Notes: generated from the letters alone by a model not told the origin. A stretch of DNA of 64,000 bases from Omphiscola glabra (GCA_964017045.1 OZ024804.1:24866899-24930898), one strand, 5' to 3'; counted from the first letter of the stretch, positions 48,029 through 60,880 are shown. Translations and numbers: made by a program.

Positions 48029-48226
48029 CAGTGGTTCTTAACCTTTCTAATGCCACGACCCCTTTCATACAGTTCTTCATGTTGTGGCGACCCCAAACAA
48101 CAAAATTATTATAGTCGCTACTTTATAACTGTAGATTATATGTGCTTTCCGATGGTCTTAGGCGACCCCTGTGAAAGGGTCGTTCGACCCCCAAAGGGGT
48201 CGCAACCCACAGGTTGAGAACCGCTG
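48029..48226 (+). mobile_element. SPIN-like hAT MITE, copy 3
   Basis: 198 bp; left CAGTGGTTCTTAACCTTTCT, right GGTTGAGAACCGCTG. Perfect 8-bp target duplication TCTTAAGG (48021-48028, 48227-48234). The GGTCTTAGGCGACCCCTGTG block is the typical SPIN interior. Confidence 0.92.
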
Positions 48227-48539
48227 TCTTAAGGGGATGACTTCAGTAGCACTCCTTCGTGCCCAACACATCAGCGCTCCTGAGAATCCGTTAATCCTTA
48301 CAGATCCATTCAATTAAGACACTAATTGCCTTCTATGATGGATTTCAATGGCGACATGCTGGGGAATCGCTCAGTAATTCACGGAGATGGGGAAAGTCAT
48401 AGAATGGATAGTTGGTGGAAGAATAGGGAGGAATGAGAGAAAGGGAGAAAGAGAGGCAGATAGAGGAATATAGAGGGGGGGGGGAAATAAAGAGGGGCTA
48501 TAGATATTCATTAAATGAAAGTAAATTTGCTTAATAAAA

Positions 48540-48558
48540 AAATCTTTAGAAAGACAGA

Positions 48559-48596
<38 letters not shown>

Positions 48597-48621
48597 CAGA
48601 GAAAGAGGGAGAGTGAGAGAG

Positions 48622-48659
<38 letters not shown>

Positions 48660-49260
48660 ACAGAGAAAGAGGGAGAGTGAGAGAGAAAGAGACAGAGAAA
48701 GAGAGAGAGAGAGAAAGAGACAGAGAAAGAGGGAGAGATAGAGAGAAAGAGAAAGAGACAGAGAAAGAGGGAGAGAGAGAGAGAAAGACAGAGAAAGAGG
48801 GAGAGAGATAGTGAAAGACAGAGAAAGAGGGAGAGAGAGAGAGAAAGACAGAGAAAGAGGGAGAGAGAGAGAGAAAGAGACAGAGAAAGAGGGAGAGAGA
48901 GAGAGAAAGAGACAGAGAAAGAGGGAGAGAGAGAGAGCGAGAAAGAGACAGAGAAAGAGGGAGAGAGAGAGAGAAAGAGACAGAGAAAGAGGGAGAGAGA
49001 GAGAGAAAGACAGAGAAAGAGGGAGAGAGAGAGAAAGACAGAGAAAGAGGGAGAGAGAGAGAGAGAAAGACAGAGAAAGAGGGAGAGAGAGAGAGAAAGA
49101 GACAGAGAAAGAGGGAGAGAGAGAGAGAGAAAGAGACAGAGAAAGAGGGAGAGAGAGAGAGAGAAAGACAGAGAAAGAGGGAGAGAGAGAGAAAGACAGA
49201 GAAAGAGGGAGAGAGAGAGAGAAAAAGAGAGAGAGACAGAAAGATATAAAGATATATAAA
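48540..49260 (+). repeat. GA-rich purine array, about 720 bp
   Basis: Almost pure A/G with sparse C, higher unit about 30-34 bp (AGACAGAGAAAGAGGGAGAG). Frames on both strands are low-complexity artefacts. Confidence 0.95.
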
Positions 49261-49635
49261 TAAAAATATAGTGGGGGAATAGAGATGAGTGACGGTAAGC
49301 GAGATGGTGTTCACGACTAACTACAGTCGTTTGACTAGGAAAAACGAGCTAGTGCTGTAAGCCCTAACACACTCGTCCAATTGCCGTCTCTACTTGAATT
49401 ATTCATCAGAGTTTAAACCTAGACCGTTGTCTGGTCTCTGGACATTACATCAAAGATTTCCCCCCTTGTTCTCCGCTGCACGAGTGGCGGCCCCTGGCCA
49501 AGTGAACGTGAAGTCATGACAAATTGACAAGGACAAGCTTGAAATTAGACAGCTCAACGTTTGACAGCACGTAACATCCAGCAAATGAGCTCCCATCATT
49601 CAAGGTTATGATCATTTATGTGTAGAGCTAATTTC
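49261..49635. other. Spacer between purine and pyrimidine arrays
   Basis: Mixed sequence, no gene seen. Confidence 0.5.
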
Positions 49636-50100
49636 TCACCCCCTCTCTCTCTTTCTCTTTCCTACTCCCCTCTCTCTTTCTCTCTCTCTGTCTCTCTTTC
49701 TCTCACTCTATATATCTCACACTGTTTCCCTCTCCCTCTCATACTATTTCTCTCCCACTCTTTATCAGTCTTCCTCTCTACATCTCACAATCTTTCTCTC
49801 TTTCTATCTCTAAATAAATCTCACAATCTTTCTCTTTCCATCTCACACTCTTTCTCTTTCTCAAACTCACACTCTTTCTCTATATTTTACACTTTTTCTC
49901 TCGCTTACTGTCTCTCTTTTTATCTCTCTCTTTCTCTCTCTCTCTTTCTAACTCTCACTCTTTCTCCTCTTCTCTCTCTATATATATCTCACAATCTTTA
50001 TCTCTCTCTTACATCACACTCTTTCTCTCGTATTATTTCTCTCGCATACTCTCCCTATTTCTCTCTCTCTCTCTCTACATCTCTATCGCTTTCACCCTCT
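49636..50100 (+). repeat. CT-rich pyrimidine array, about 465 bp
   Basis: CTCTCT/TTTCTC tract with scattered CA and AT; the strand complement of the purine array class at 48540. Confidence 0.93.
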
Positions 50101-50507
50101 CTGTGCCATAGGATGAGTGTGTGTATAAACCTCAACGTCTCGTCGTATGTTAGACAATTTCAAATCTCTAGCGCTGATGGGTTCACCACGAGAGATGCAT
50201 AGCGTCTACTTTTTGTGGTAACAGACCAATAGCAGATATTTAACCCAATTCAAATTAATCTACTTCATGTTTTAAATATATTTTATTTAAACCACACGTC
50301 CAGGGCCGGCATAAGGTACAGGCAAAGAAGGCAACTGCCAGGATCGTCAAAATCTAGGGGCATCATTTTTAGGACAATAATATTTAAAAAAATTTGTATA
50401 CTAAATAAACGGAACATAGCTTTTACACAAATGAATTATTTTATGTTTCTGATGTATTTTTCGGTGAAATTTCCTTTCCTTTCTACAATCAACGCGACTT
50501 CAGTGTA

Positions 50508-50745
50508 TGACATGGCCTAAGGTTATAACGAGACTTAATTGTATAACAAGGCCTAAGGGTATAACAAGCCTTAAGGGTCTAACATGGCCTAAGGTTATAA
50601 CAAGGCTTAAATGTATAACAAGGCCTAAGGGTATAATGTGGCTTAAGTGTATAACAAGGCCTAAGGTTATAATGTGGCTGAAGTGTATAACAAGGCCTAA
50701 GGTTATAACGCGGCTTAAGTGTATAACATGGCCTAAGGTTTATAT
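50508..50745 (+). repeat. 36-bp dimeric minisatellite
   Basis: Alternating 18-mers GGCCTAAGGTTATAACAA and GGCTTAAGTGTATAACAA types, about 6.5 dimers. Confidence 0.9.
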
Positions 50746-52468
50746 TTGACTGAAAGAAAGACTTATTGATTTAAAAGGCCAAACGAAAAACTAATAAATA
50801 CCAAATGAGACACTTTCGATAACGCAGTGTTGAGATGAGTTTTCATTGTCTACAGATATCATGCTAAAAGACACATTTTAAATGAGTGTAGAACTATTAT
50901 TTTTTTATGATATGGGCATTTGAAGAAATTATTATTTTATGTTACATTTAAAACAAAAAATATTCTTTTTTTTTTGTTTTATGGGAGAAAATTAGGACAA
51001 ATTAATGATTTTACTAAGGTACTTATTGTTTTTGCGAATTTAGAAAATGCGACAAGGGCGTTAAAAAGAGAGTGGGTTCAAATGCGAAGAATTAGACCCG
51101 TGGGACATTAACACTAGCTACGCCGCTGCTTACAGTAATAACACTGCTACAAATCAATTTAGGATCTTACAGTAATTATGTCTATACAATTTTGCAGAGG
51201 ATGTAACAGTTGTAACAAAACAGAGCCTCTCACAATATTGTTGATACAAAACTACTTAGAAATGTGTAATAAACAACACACTAAATCATATATATATATA
51301 TAATGTGAAATTTGTAGGTTTGTTTTGTTTCACGAAATCTTTTACATTGATTGATGGATCTTGACCAAAATTGACACAGTTTGCTAGTTTGTGTATGGCC
51401 AAATCGTGGCATCTCAGTTTAGACCCACTTCCTGATCTACAGTTGAGCTGAAACTTTGCGCACGTACCCACCCACGATTGACAACACAACCCTTCATGAT
51501 CAGTAGGTCACCACCTTCCTTCACTGACTCTTGAGTGACCTCTGCGGATATCTCCGGAGCGGAAAGTGATAGGTAACCTCATGTTTTCACCACAGCGTTT
51601 TTTATGCATTTTCACTCTTTCCCGTTAACAATCAACATTAACAATCCTTTTTTTAACCACAGAAAGGTCACCGCTGACCATTAACCTTAATACCGACTTC
51701 ACCCACTTCCTGATGTCCAATTGAGCTGAAAATGTGCCAACTTCTTGACCGATATGTTAAACATATGCACACATCATCTACTTGAATATTTTAGTGTACG
51801 TTTATAAATAAAGGGGGCTAAAAGTATGGCCATTTTCACAGCGGACATATTTTGACATTTTAATTTAAGACGATTCGTAAATCATGTTTCAATATATTAA
51901 TTTCCATTTTACGCCGCCCATGACTCAAAAGTAAAACCAAAAAAAAATAAAAAAAATATGAAAAATGATTTTAAAAATACACGCTTTTCCAAAAAATGGT
52001 TATGCAAAGTATTAAAAAAGCGTTCTCAAAATATTCATAATTGTTACAGTCATATGACTAAAAAAAAGTGTGGGGCGCCCATGAAAGACCATGATGTCGT
52101 ATGATTTGACAAACACAATGTTGGACACATTTATACGTTTTGCGTTCCTGCAAGCATTGGTTATGTGAAACAATTGTTATGATACAAATTAATGAATCAT
52201 GGAAATATGAGTTCTCACAACTGCCTTCCATTACTGTTGCTTGCTCCCACCGATCCTGATGTTGACAAGAGGGAATGCCATTACCTGCATGTATGTGCTT
52301 ACGGTTTACTTAATCATGGAAGTAAATGTAAGAATATTGTTTCTTTAAATATTATATTCAGAGGAAAAAAAGAGGACCAAAAAGAGGACATCCAAAAAAC
52401 TTTTAGCCAGTCGTTAACCTACAAAAAAAAAAGGGTGGGGGGGGGGTGGGGGGGAATTGCAATCTGGT
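50746..52468. other. Intergenic, no gene seen
   Basis: TA repeat at 51290-51302. Two diverged copies of a motif with GACCCACTTCCTGAT and TTGAGCTGAAA (51420-51460, 51700-51735); a third is at 62330-62365. The AGCTACGCCGCTG at 51117-51129 resembles a family A MITE end. Confidence 0.4.
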
Positions 52469-52711
52469 TAGGTAGAAGAAAATAAGTGAAACAAAGTATC
52501 GGGAAAACCAGAAAAAAAGACGCACCGAAACAACATACGTTGCATGCCTGATAGAAGCCTTCTTCAGCGAACAAACAACAGTGAAAACCGCCTAAAAAGT
52601 ATACATGTTTATAATTGTTCTACTGTTGTTTGTTCGCTGAAGAAGGCTTTTCGCCGACACGCCCATTGTTTTGTTGCGCCCTTTGTTTCACTTACTTTCT
52701 TTAACCTACAA
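52469..52711. mobile_element. 243-bp foldback MITE
   Basis: Outer arms share AAGTGAAACAAAG; the inner arms share a perfect 27-bp stretch containing CTTCTTCAGCGAACAAACAA (52557 on) and its complement (52624 on). Loop about 40 bp. No target duplication assigned. Confidence 0.75.
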
Positions 52712-55540
52712 TAAAGTCACGTGTTCGTCGCCCAAAATTGCAGTTTAATTATGAATCTAAACGGTTTAAGTGGCCTCGGGGCACTGTGAAATTATTTTTA
52801 TAAGGGATCTCAGTATTCGGAGAAGTATCTGCCAGAGGCAAAAACGATTGAAGACACTGTAATGCTGTTCGTACTTCTCTTTGAATCATTTCACTCAATT
52901 TCTTCTAGTAAGCCAGAATTATCTAAATCCCCTGAATCACCACTTCTAACGCCATGTTCCAAATATTTGTGGCCAACTCAAAAAAATTAAAAATTGTGTT
53001 TATAATCCTAATCCATGTTGGCTGTATGTGCTGGTTTAAATGTAGAGTTCCCGTTTACATGTTAAAATCATTTTAAAACACCTCAGCTAGTCTGTTTATT
53101 TGTATGGAGTTTGGGGTCACGTGACTGGCCAGATAGAATATTTCACTCAATATTCAAACACTATACACACATCCATGCTATACATATGACTCTATACACA
53201 CCCCCTTTGTACACATCCACGTTTTATTGCACATTCCCGTTATACACATCCCCTCTATAAAGATATATCCTGTACATATTCACTCTCTATACCACATTCA
53301 CTCTGTACACATCTACCCTACACTCAATCACTGCATCCACCTACACAATATGTAGATAACACAGTGTATGATCAAGCCATTCTCATCGACTTCTTCTGTT
53401 TAACTAGCTGGACCTGATCACGCGAGTTCAGTGTACATGGAGCATGGCTGGTTTTGTTTATTTTTCACATGGCTGGGAAGTCCAGTGACGCCAAAAGCCG
53501 ATGATTCTCAAAATTGCACATATGTGGGTACGCGGACGGTAATATAGATTTCTGCACGGAAATGATGCAAATGATATCCTAAGGAAATAATTATTTATTC
53601 TAAAAAAAAAATAGCGGTTAAGAAAAAAAGAGGTTTTAAAAATAAGAAATTAAAGGGTTGGTGATTAAGATTTAACTAACGAGAATTTATAACTATACTA
53701 TGCCACGGTATCGCAGCGAACTGACTAGATGAAACCAACTTTAGTGGGACCATAAACCATTAGTTAGATTCAGCCGGTTAACACCAGTCTAGCAGAACTG
53801 ATACCGACATTTTTTGTTGAGACCAGGAGCCGCTAATTAATTTTGGAAATATCTTCAAGGACATTTTTAGTTTTTCTGTTCGTGTATTATTTAATATCTC
53901 TTCGTAAATTTAGCACTACTATTATTATTAGCGTGTCTAAATATATGACCTTGCTTTGTGTATCTCTTTTATGGCTAATGTGTATTTATTATTATTATTA
54001 TATGGCGTCATTCCGTCTTCTCGAGACGATTGAGTTACTATGGACACTTGATCAAATGATTTGCTACGGCTGGGGTCTTCTTCCTCTTTACTTTCATCGC
54101 TTTACAAACAAACTCTGCTCGTCGTGAAGTGTCGTCGCCACTGCATCTTCTTAGACGGGCAGTGTTTTATGGAGACCAGCTGTTGTCCAATGCAACAGAT
54201 CCCCACTCTCCACGCAGCCAGTGGATCAAAGTTTGATGACAATTGTCAACACAAGGTGGCGCTAACTGCGTCGAAGGAGTTATCGAAAAATTCCCAATAT
54301 CAGCGTCAGATCGATTTCGCGACTCCACCTCCGGAGTTTAGAGTTTGTGTTAACACCCGTAGTCTTACCCTAGATTACCGCATTGGTTTTATATGTTTAT
54401 TTCAATATTTATTCAAAGCTATCCCGTTTTCCATCACTTTCGGTACATAGTAATTTGCGAGTCAGCCATCTTGTAAGTAATAATTGCACGAAACAATAAA
54501 ACTACCTTTCGAATTTTGGGCAGAAAAACTGTTTGTTTATTTATTTGAATCCCAACTACTTATAGGAAGGACAAATAAATCGAAATAGCTCTTGTAACAT
54601 TAGAGACGTGCTCAGCGCACAATGGCAGGTATATTAATTACAAGTGGGACGAATGGACGTGCTGACGTAGTTACTCAGTAGATTGCTGCACTGCCAGGTC
54701 TTGAAACGTTTCATTGGAAACATACGATTCTTACCTCGGGACGATACGTTCATTGTCCACTGGGAAGAAAATGTTTCTCAACCCCCAACGCTCACTCCAA
54801 AAACATAGTTTCACTAACCGAAAAATTAGGTTCAGCTAAAATCTAGGCGTAACTGAAGAGGAGGACGGTGGGGCGGTGCAGCCGTTTCGGGTTTATTTAT
54901 AACTGCAATAACTCAATGGCAACAGATGTTACTCGCTTAACCAAATCTCGCCAATGACGGTACACCATTAAATGTGATTTTTTTAAAATTCAAATAAACG
55001 ATTCATTACGTGGAACTCGAGAACCGTTGAAAGAATCTTTCTGAGGCCAGACATCCGATAGAATAAACTCTGACCCAAGTGTGAATTTTTGAGAAGTTTG
55101 GGAACGGATATTACCCTAGACAAAATAAGCTCTTTTTGGGGTTGGATTGTGGGGAGGTAGAGGGGGGAGAGATCTGTGAATAATGTGCTAATGATGGATA
55201 CGTTCTTGGCGCGAAGCAAATGGAGGGAGAAATACAAAAATGGCGACGGACGCGGCAGAAAGAAGGTGGTAATTGAAATTATCCCCAGAAAGCAGACGTC
55301 TTTTATAAGAAATGTGGGATTTGCTAGACATTTGCGTATTTAAGCGATCTATAAAAAAAAAGACAGAAACAGGGAAAACTATAAGATAGAAGATTTGCTT
55401 TTTTATGTGGATAGTTTTTTCACGTTGGGAAGATTTTATGAAGGAAATTTATGGATAGTTAAAGCTTAGGCTTAACACAGGTGCACTTTAAAGAGTGGAT
55501 GGATCCTTAAGACGTTAGAGGCTATCAGGATAAGTAGTTT
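52712..55540. other. Intergenic, no convincing gene
   Basis: 53150-53340 has diverged TATACACATCC-type units. ATT repeat at 53984-54000, followed by a block (CCGTCTTCTCGAGACGAT) that recurs diverged at about 62935-62965 on minus. The 129-codon frame at 54061-54450 has no recognised domain. Confidence 0.45.
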
Positions 55541-55647
55541 CCAAGATGGGTGTGTAAGGTCCAAGATGGGTGTGTAAGGTCCAAGATGGGTGTGTAAGGT
55601 CCAAGATGGATGTGTAAGGTCCAAGATGGGTGTGTAAGGTCCAAGAT
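55541..55647 (+). repeat. 20-bp tandem repeat
   Basis: Five units of CCAAGATGGGTGTGTAAGGT, one with GGA for GGG. Confidence 0.95.
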
Positions 55648-55654
55648 GTGCATC

Positions 55655-55995
55655 AATGCTTGATAGAATTTGAATGCTGCATGGCATCAATATTGTTGAT
55701 ATAATTTGAACAGTGCATGTCATCAATATTTGATAGCATTTGAACAGTGCATGTTATCAATATTTGACGGAATCTGAACAGTGCATGTCATCAATATTTG
55801 ATAGCATTTGAACAGTGCATGTTATCAATATTTGATAGCATTTGAACAGTGCATGTCATCAATATTTGATAGCATTTGAACAGTGCATGTTATCAATATT
55901 TGATAGAATCTGAACAGTGCATGTCATCAATATTTGATAGAATTTGAACGATACATGCATGATTATTTAATAGAATTTGAGCAGTGCATGAAGAT
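55655..55995 (+). repeat. 35-bp minisatellite
   Basis: About nine units with cores TTTGAACAGTGCATGTCATC and AATATTTGATAG. Confidence 0.93.
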
Positions 55996-56460
55996 TATTG
56001 AAGCTAAAGAGAAGTTTTAAATATGTAAAAGAATGAAATTGTTTTGGATAGAGAAGAAATAGTGTTGCAAAGTATTAGGAGGTATTTACTGATCTTTGAT
56101 GTAACAAAAACGAGTTGTACAAACAGTTTATTTTTTGTTTTCATTTAGCACATGTCGTCAAACGTAATGACAAAAATTTCATTGACATTCATGGCATCTG
56201 TAGATATTCTTTTTTTTTAATCGATTGAAAGGTGTTATTCAATATTGTTATCAGAGTGTGTTATTTTAGAGGGCTATAACTAAGTTTCAGTTTGTCTAAA
56301 CATTTCAAAGACGTTGAACACCGGCACGGTCTCATATTGATTATCGTAAACCTCTGCCACTTAGATGGAATGTCATGATGGTCTTTGATATTGAGTTAAG
56401 CAGTGATAAAGGGAAAGAAAAACATACAAATAAATTTGACAGAAAATGTTTTTATGCATC
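55996..56460. other. Intergenic, no gene seen
   Basis: AT-rich, nothing recognised. Confidence 0.5.
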
Positions 56461-58165
56461 AATAATTTCATTACAGATCAGCTTTGAAAGGAGCTCAAGT
56501 CAAATGAAATAATGTATAGCGTCAATGAGCTTTGAACGGAGATGAAGACAAATGAAATAATGTATAGCGTCAATGAGATTTGAACGGAGCTGAAGACAAA
56601 TGAAATAATGTATAGCGTCAATGAGCTTTGAACGGAAATGAAGACAAATGAAATAATGTATAGCGTATTTAGCTTTGAACGGAGCTCAAGTCAAAGGAAA
56701 TAATGGATAGCGTCAATGAGCTTTGAACGGAGCTCATGTCAAATGAAATAATGTATAGCGGCAATGAGCTTTGAACGGAGCTCAAGTCAAATGGAATAAT
56801 GTATAGCGTCAATGAGCTTTGAACGGAGCACAAGTCAAATGATATAATGTATAACGGCAATGAGCTTTGAAGGAATCTAAAGTCAAATGAAATAATGTAT
56901 AGCGTCAATAAGCTTTGAACGGAGCTGAAGACAAATGGAATAATGTATAGCGGCAATGAGCTTTTAACGGAGCTCAAGTCAAATGGAATAATGTATAGCG
57001 TCAATGAGCTTTGAACGGAGCTCAAGTCAAATGAAAAAATGTATAGCGGCAATGAGCTTTGAACGGAGCTCAAGTCAAATGGAATAATGTATAGCGGCAA
57101 TGAGCTTTGAACGGAGCTCAAGTCAAATGTAATAATGTATAGCGTCAATGAGCTTTGAATGGAGCTCAAGTCAAATGAAATAATGTATAGCGTCAATGAG
57201 CTTTGAACGAATCTAAAGTCAAATGAAATAATGTATAGCGTCAATGAGCTTTGAACGGAGCTGAAGACAAATGGAATAATGTATAGCGTCAATGAGCTTT
57301 GAACGGAGCTCAAGTCAAATGGAATAATGTATAGCGTCAATGAGCTTTGAACGGAGCTCAAGTCAAATGAAATAATGTATAGCGGCAATGAGCTTTGAAC
57401 GGAGCTCAAGTCAAATGAAATAATGTATAGCGGCAATGAGCTTTGAACGGAGCTCATGTCAAATGAAATAATGTATAGCGGCAATGAGCTTTGAACGGAG
57501 CTCAAGTCAAATGGAATAATGTATAGCGTCAATGAGCTTTGAACGGAGCTCAAATCAAATGAAATAATGTATAGCGTCAATGAGCTTTGAACGGAGCTCA
57601 AATCAAATGAAATAATGTATAACGGCAATGAGCTTTGAAGGAATCTAAAGTCAAATGAAATAATGTATAGCGTCAATAAGATTTGAACGGAGCTGAAGAC
57701 AAATGGAATAATGTATAGCGGCAATGAGCTTTTAACGGAGCTCAAGTCAAATGGAATAATGTATAGCGTTAATGAGCTTTGAACGGAGCTCAAGTCAAAT
57801 GAAATAATGTATAGCGGCAATGAGCTTTGAACGGAGCTCAAGTCAAATGGAATAATGTATAGCGGCAATGAGCTTTGAACGGAGCTCAAGTCAAATGTAA
57901 TAATGTATAGCGTCAATGAGCTTTGAATGGAGCTCAAGTCAAATGAAATAATGTATAGCGTCAATGAGCTTTGAACGGAGCTGAAGACAAATGGAATAAT
58001 GTATAGCGTCAATGAGCTTTGAACGGAGCTGAAGACAAATGGAATAATGTATAGCGTCAATGAGCTTTGAACGGAGCTCAAGTCAAATGGAATAATGTAT
58101 AGCGTCAATGAGCTTTGAACGGAGCTCAAGTCAAATGAAATAATGTACAACGTCAATGAGATTTG
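56461..58165 (-). repeat. 48-bp satellite, about 35 copies, 768-bp higher-order repeat
   Basis: The unit on plus runs TGTATAGCGTCAATGAGCTT, TGAACGGAGCTCAAGTCAAA, TGAAATAA. Variant units recur in the same order 768 bp (16 units) apart, for example TTTGAAGGAATCT near 56869 and 57637. On minus an open frame of 531 codons spans 58264-56669 (16-residue unit like SLTLYIISFDLSSVQS). Coding status unknown; listed as a repeat because no start context, intron or domain supports a gene. Confidence 0.93.
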
Positions 58166-58782
58166 TTTAACATGAGATATTATATGTAAAGATACTTTTT
58201 TTTCTTGATTGAGACGGCTGTATACTTCTTTTTTAGCATTAGGTGCGTGGGAGCTTGAATCCAAAGACAGGGCAATAAGATAAGAACGTTTCGACTAATA
58301 ACCTTCCTCGGCAGACAGGACAAATGACAATACGACAAGAAAATAGAACCTATTTTAAAACTTAAGTGATAAAATGTTGTGCGTTAGATCAAGAAATATT
58401 TTTTTTAAAAAGTAGAAAATCCTAAAAAGAATTAGTAACAAAGGATTGGGACAGGTACACACACATAGTGACAGCCAAATGTTAAGGAATAAAGGATAAT
58501 AAATGAAGGCCCTTAGTCGATGTCAGTGATAGAATCGTACCTTAGTGCACATATTCTACATGCTTTCACCTGTTTAGAATGCTGTTTACAAAGCTAAACA
58601 ATCCACAAACAGATATCCTTTCATAAAATGTGCGGGTTTGGTGTTGAGCAGACGATCTGGTTAGGTCAAATTGTATGTCATGATTACAGTACCTATAAAG
58701 TGTTCACCAGATACCGTGAGATAGGACGGTCTCACCACACCCTCCTCCCCATGCACTGCACCCACCCTGCTCATATGGTGGG
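58166..58782. other. Intergenic, no gene seen
   Basis: Nothing recognised. Confidence 0.5.
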
Positions 58783-59221
58783 GTGCTGGGTGGCCGAGTG
58801 GTCTAAACTGAGCAAATCTCAAGTTGATGGTCTGGAGTTCAATCCCCACCAAAGCCCAGCCAAGCAAACACACCACCAGCAGCCCGGGTGGATGGGACTC
58901 GTTAACCTTGGACGGCAACACATCTAAGAGAAGGAAACTCTGAATTCAAACCCGGCGATGGAGTCCCGATAGGCGGATAACATTGATACAATGAAACACT
59001 CCGGCAACTCCCGGGTGGATGGGACTCGTTAACCTTGGACGGCAACTCATCTAAGAGAAGGCAAACTTTGAATTCAAACCCAGGAGATGGGGAGATGGAG
59101 TTCACATGCGCCTAACTGGCAGCAGTGATGCCTCTCGAACATCGTACCTTGTAACGCGCTTCGGGCCTTTGGGGATGAAGCGTGATTTCTCAAATAAACT
59201 TCTTTATTATTATTATTATTA
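58783..59221 (+). mobile_element. tRNA-derived SINE, full-length copy
   Basis: tRNA-like head GTGCTGGGTGGCCGAGTGGT (A box 58791-58805) and B box GGAGTTCAATCCCC (58834-58847). The body carries a 127-bp internal duplication (CCCGGGTGGATGGGACTCGT at 58883 and 59010). The tail reads ATAAACTTC then (TTA)n to 59221, as in LINE-mobilised SINEs. Not a functional tRNA: no acceptor pairing and no anticodon arm I can close. Confidence 0.85.
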
Positions 59222-59915
59222 TATTCAATCTTAATCAAACATAGAAATCAATCATACAATGATAGGTTTGTTTCAGATGTACCACCTTGCTTAGCGTATG
59301 CCGGAAAACACTCACTGCATATTTTCATTGATAGAAAAAAGGCAAACGTTTTATTCAAACCAAACGAGATGAAATATGTATAATGTAAAATTATCATCAA
59401 AGCCTTACATATATTGTAATATTGACACAGATTGTTCGTGTCTAATTCATCTATTTTAAAGCTCTATCGAAGTCCAACACTTTCATAAACCAAATCAACA
59501 ATTCACAATTTAAAAAAAAAAATAAAATCCCCAAACATTAAAAATATTATTTTTTTGGATTAAGCTCGAAGCTGATTTCCTTCTTTGATCATAACTTTTT
59601 ATATAAAGATTAAATGATATTCTTTTATAGATCCACCCCCCCCCCCCAAAAAAAAAGGAGATGATATTTGATTTCTATGCTCATATTAAATTTTTTTTTT
59701 TTACATATTATATAAAACACAGACAGGCAAAAAAAATTTGTCTTATTAATTTAACAATTTGAAATGTAATTATTTTAATATAAAAAGTTAACATGGACCA
59801 GCTTACTTTTGTTTTTAAATTAATTTATATTTTTTTTTAATTTGGCAATGGGAACTTGTTTGTAGAGTTGGAAAACATTTGATTAACATACCCGGTTTAC
59901 TATCCTGGAGATGAT
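59222..59915. other. AT-rich intergenic
   Basis: C-run at 59636-59647. No gene seen. Confidence 0.5.
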
Positions 59916-59916
59916 C

Positions 59917-60615
59917 TGTATGGGTCAGATGGTGAGATTCTCTGTCTGGGTCAGCAGGTGAGATGCTCTGTCTGGGTCGGATGGTGAGATTCTCTGTCTG
60001 GGTCAGCAGGTGAGATGCTCTGTCTGGGTCAGATTGTGAGATTCTCTGTCTGGGTCAGCAGGTGAGATGATTTGTCTGGGTCAGCAGGTGAGATGCTCTG
60101 TCTGGATCAGTAGATAAGATGCTCTGTCTGGGTTAGCAGGCTAGATGCTGTGTCTGGATCAGCAGGTGAGATGCTCTGTCTGGGTCAGCAGGTGAGATGC
60201 TCTGTCTGGGTCAGCAGGTGAGATGATCTGTCTGGGTCAGCAGGTAAGATTCTCTGCCTGGGTCAGATGGTGAGATGCTCTGTCTGGGTCAGCAGGTGAA
60301 ATGCCCTGTCTGGATCAGCAGGTGAGATGCTCTGTCTGTGTTAGCAGGTAAGATGCTCTGTCTGGGTCAGCAGGTGAGATGCTCTGTCTGGGTTAGCAGG
60401 TTAGATGCTATGTCTGGGTTAGCAAGTAAGATGCTCAGTCTGGGTCAGCAGGTGAGATGCCCTGTCTGGATCAGCAGGTAATATGCTCTATCTGGGTTAG
60501 CAGTTAAGATGCTCTGTCTGGGTCAGCAGGTTAGATGCTCTTTCTGGGTCAGCAGTTAAGATGGTCTGTCTGGGTCAGCAGGTGATAATCTCTTTCTGGG
60601 TCAGATGAGATGCTC
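59917..60615 (+). repeat. 26-bp minisatellite, about 27 copies
   Basis: Core CTGTCTGGGTCAGCAGGTGA plus GATGCT; variants GATGG, GATCAG and GTTAGC are mixed along the array. Confidence 0.95.
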
Positions 60616-60689
60616 TGGGTGTTTAAAAAAAAATCCTTTTTATTTTAATTTTGAGAACTTGTATATTCTAAGAAAATTGATGTTACCAT

Positions 60690-60880
60690 TGTTAGACTGA
60701 CACTAAATGTGTTACAATTGTAAGACATATTCATTGTTGGACGGATACTGAAAGTGTTAATATTGCTAGACTGACACTAAAGGTGTTACCATGGCTAGAC
60801 TGAGTCTGAAGGTGTTACCATTGTTAGGCTGACACTGAAGGCGTTACCATTGTTACACTGATACTGAAGGTGTTCAAAGT
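60690..60880 (+). repeat. About 29-bp tandem repeat
   Basis: Six to seven diverged units with GACTGACACTAAAGGTGTTA. Confidence 0.85.

Noticed and set aside
48511..49314. 267-codon Ser/Leu/Phe-rich and 150-codon Glu/Arg-rich frames
   Set aside because: Translation of a purine array; no start context or domain.
54061..54450. 129-codon frame as a host exon
   Set aside because: No recognised motif, preceded by a simple repeat and a dispersed block; unsupported.
58783..58860. tRNA-Ser/Leu gene
   Set aside because: A and B boxes are present but the stems do not close, and the same head is repeated at 26355 with a SINE body.
7296..60615. Regular arrays as CRISPR
   Set aside because: Units are contiguous without unique spacers, no cas genes, and the sequence is eukaryotic.
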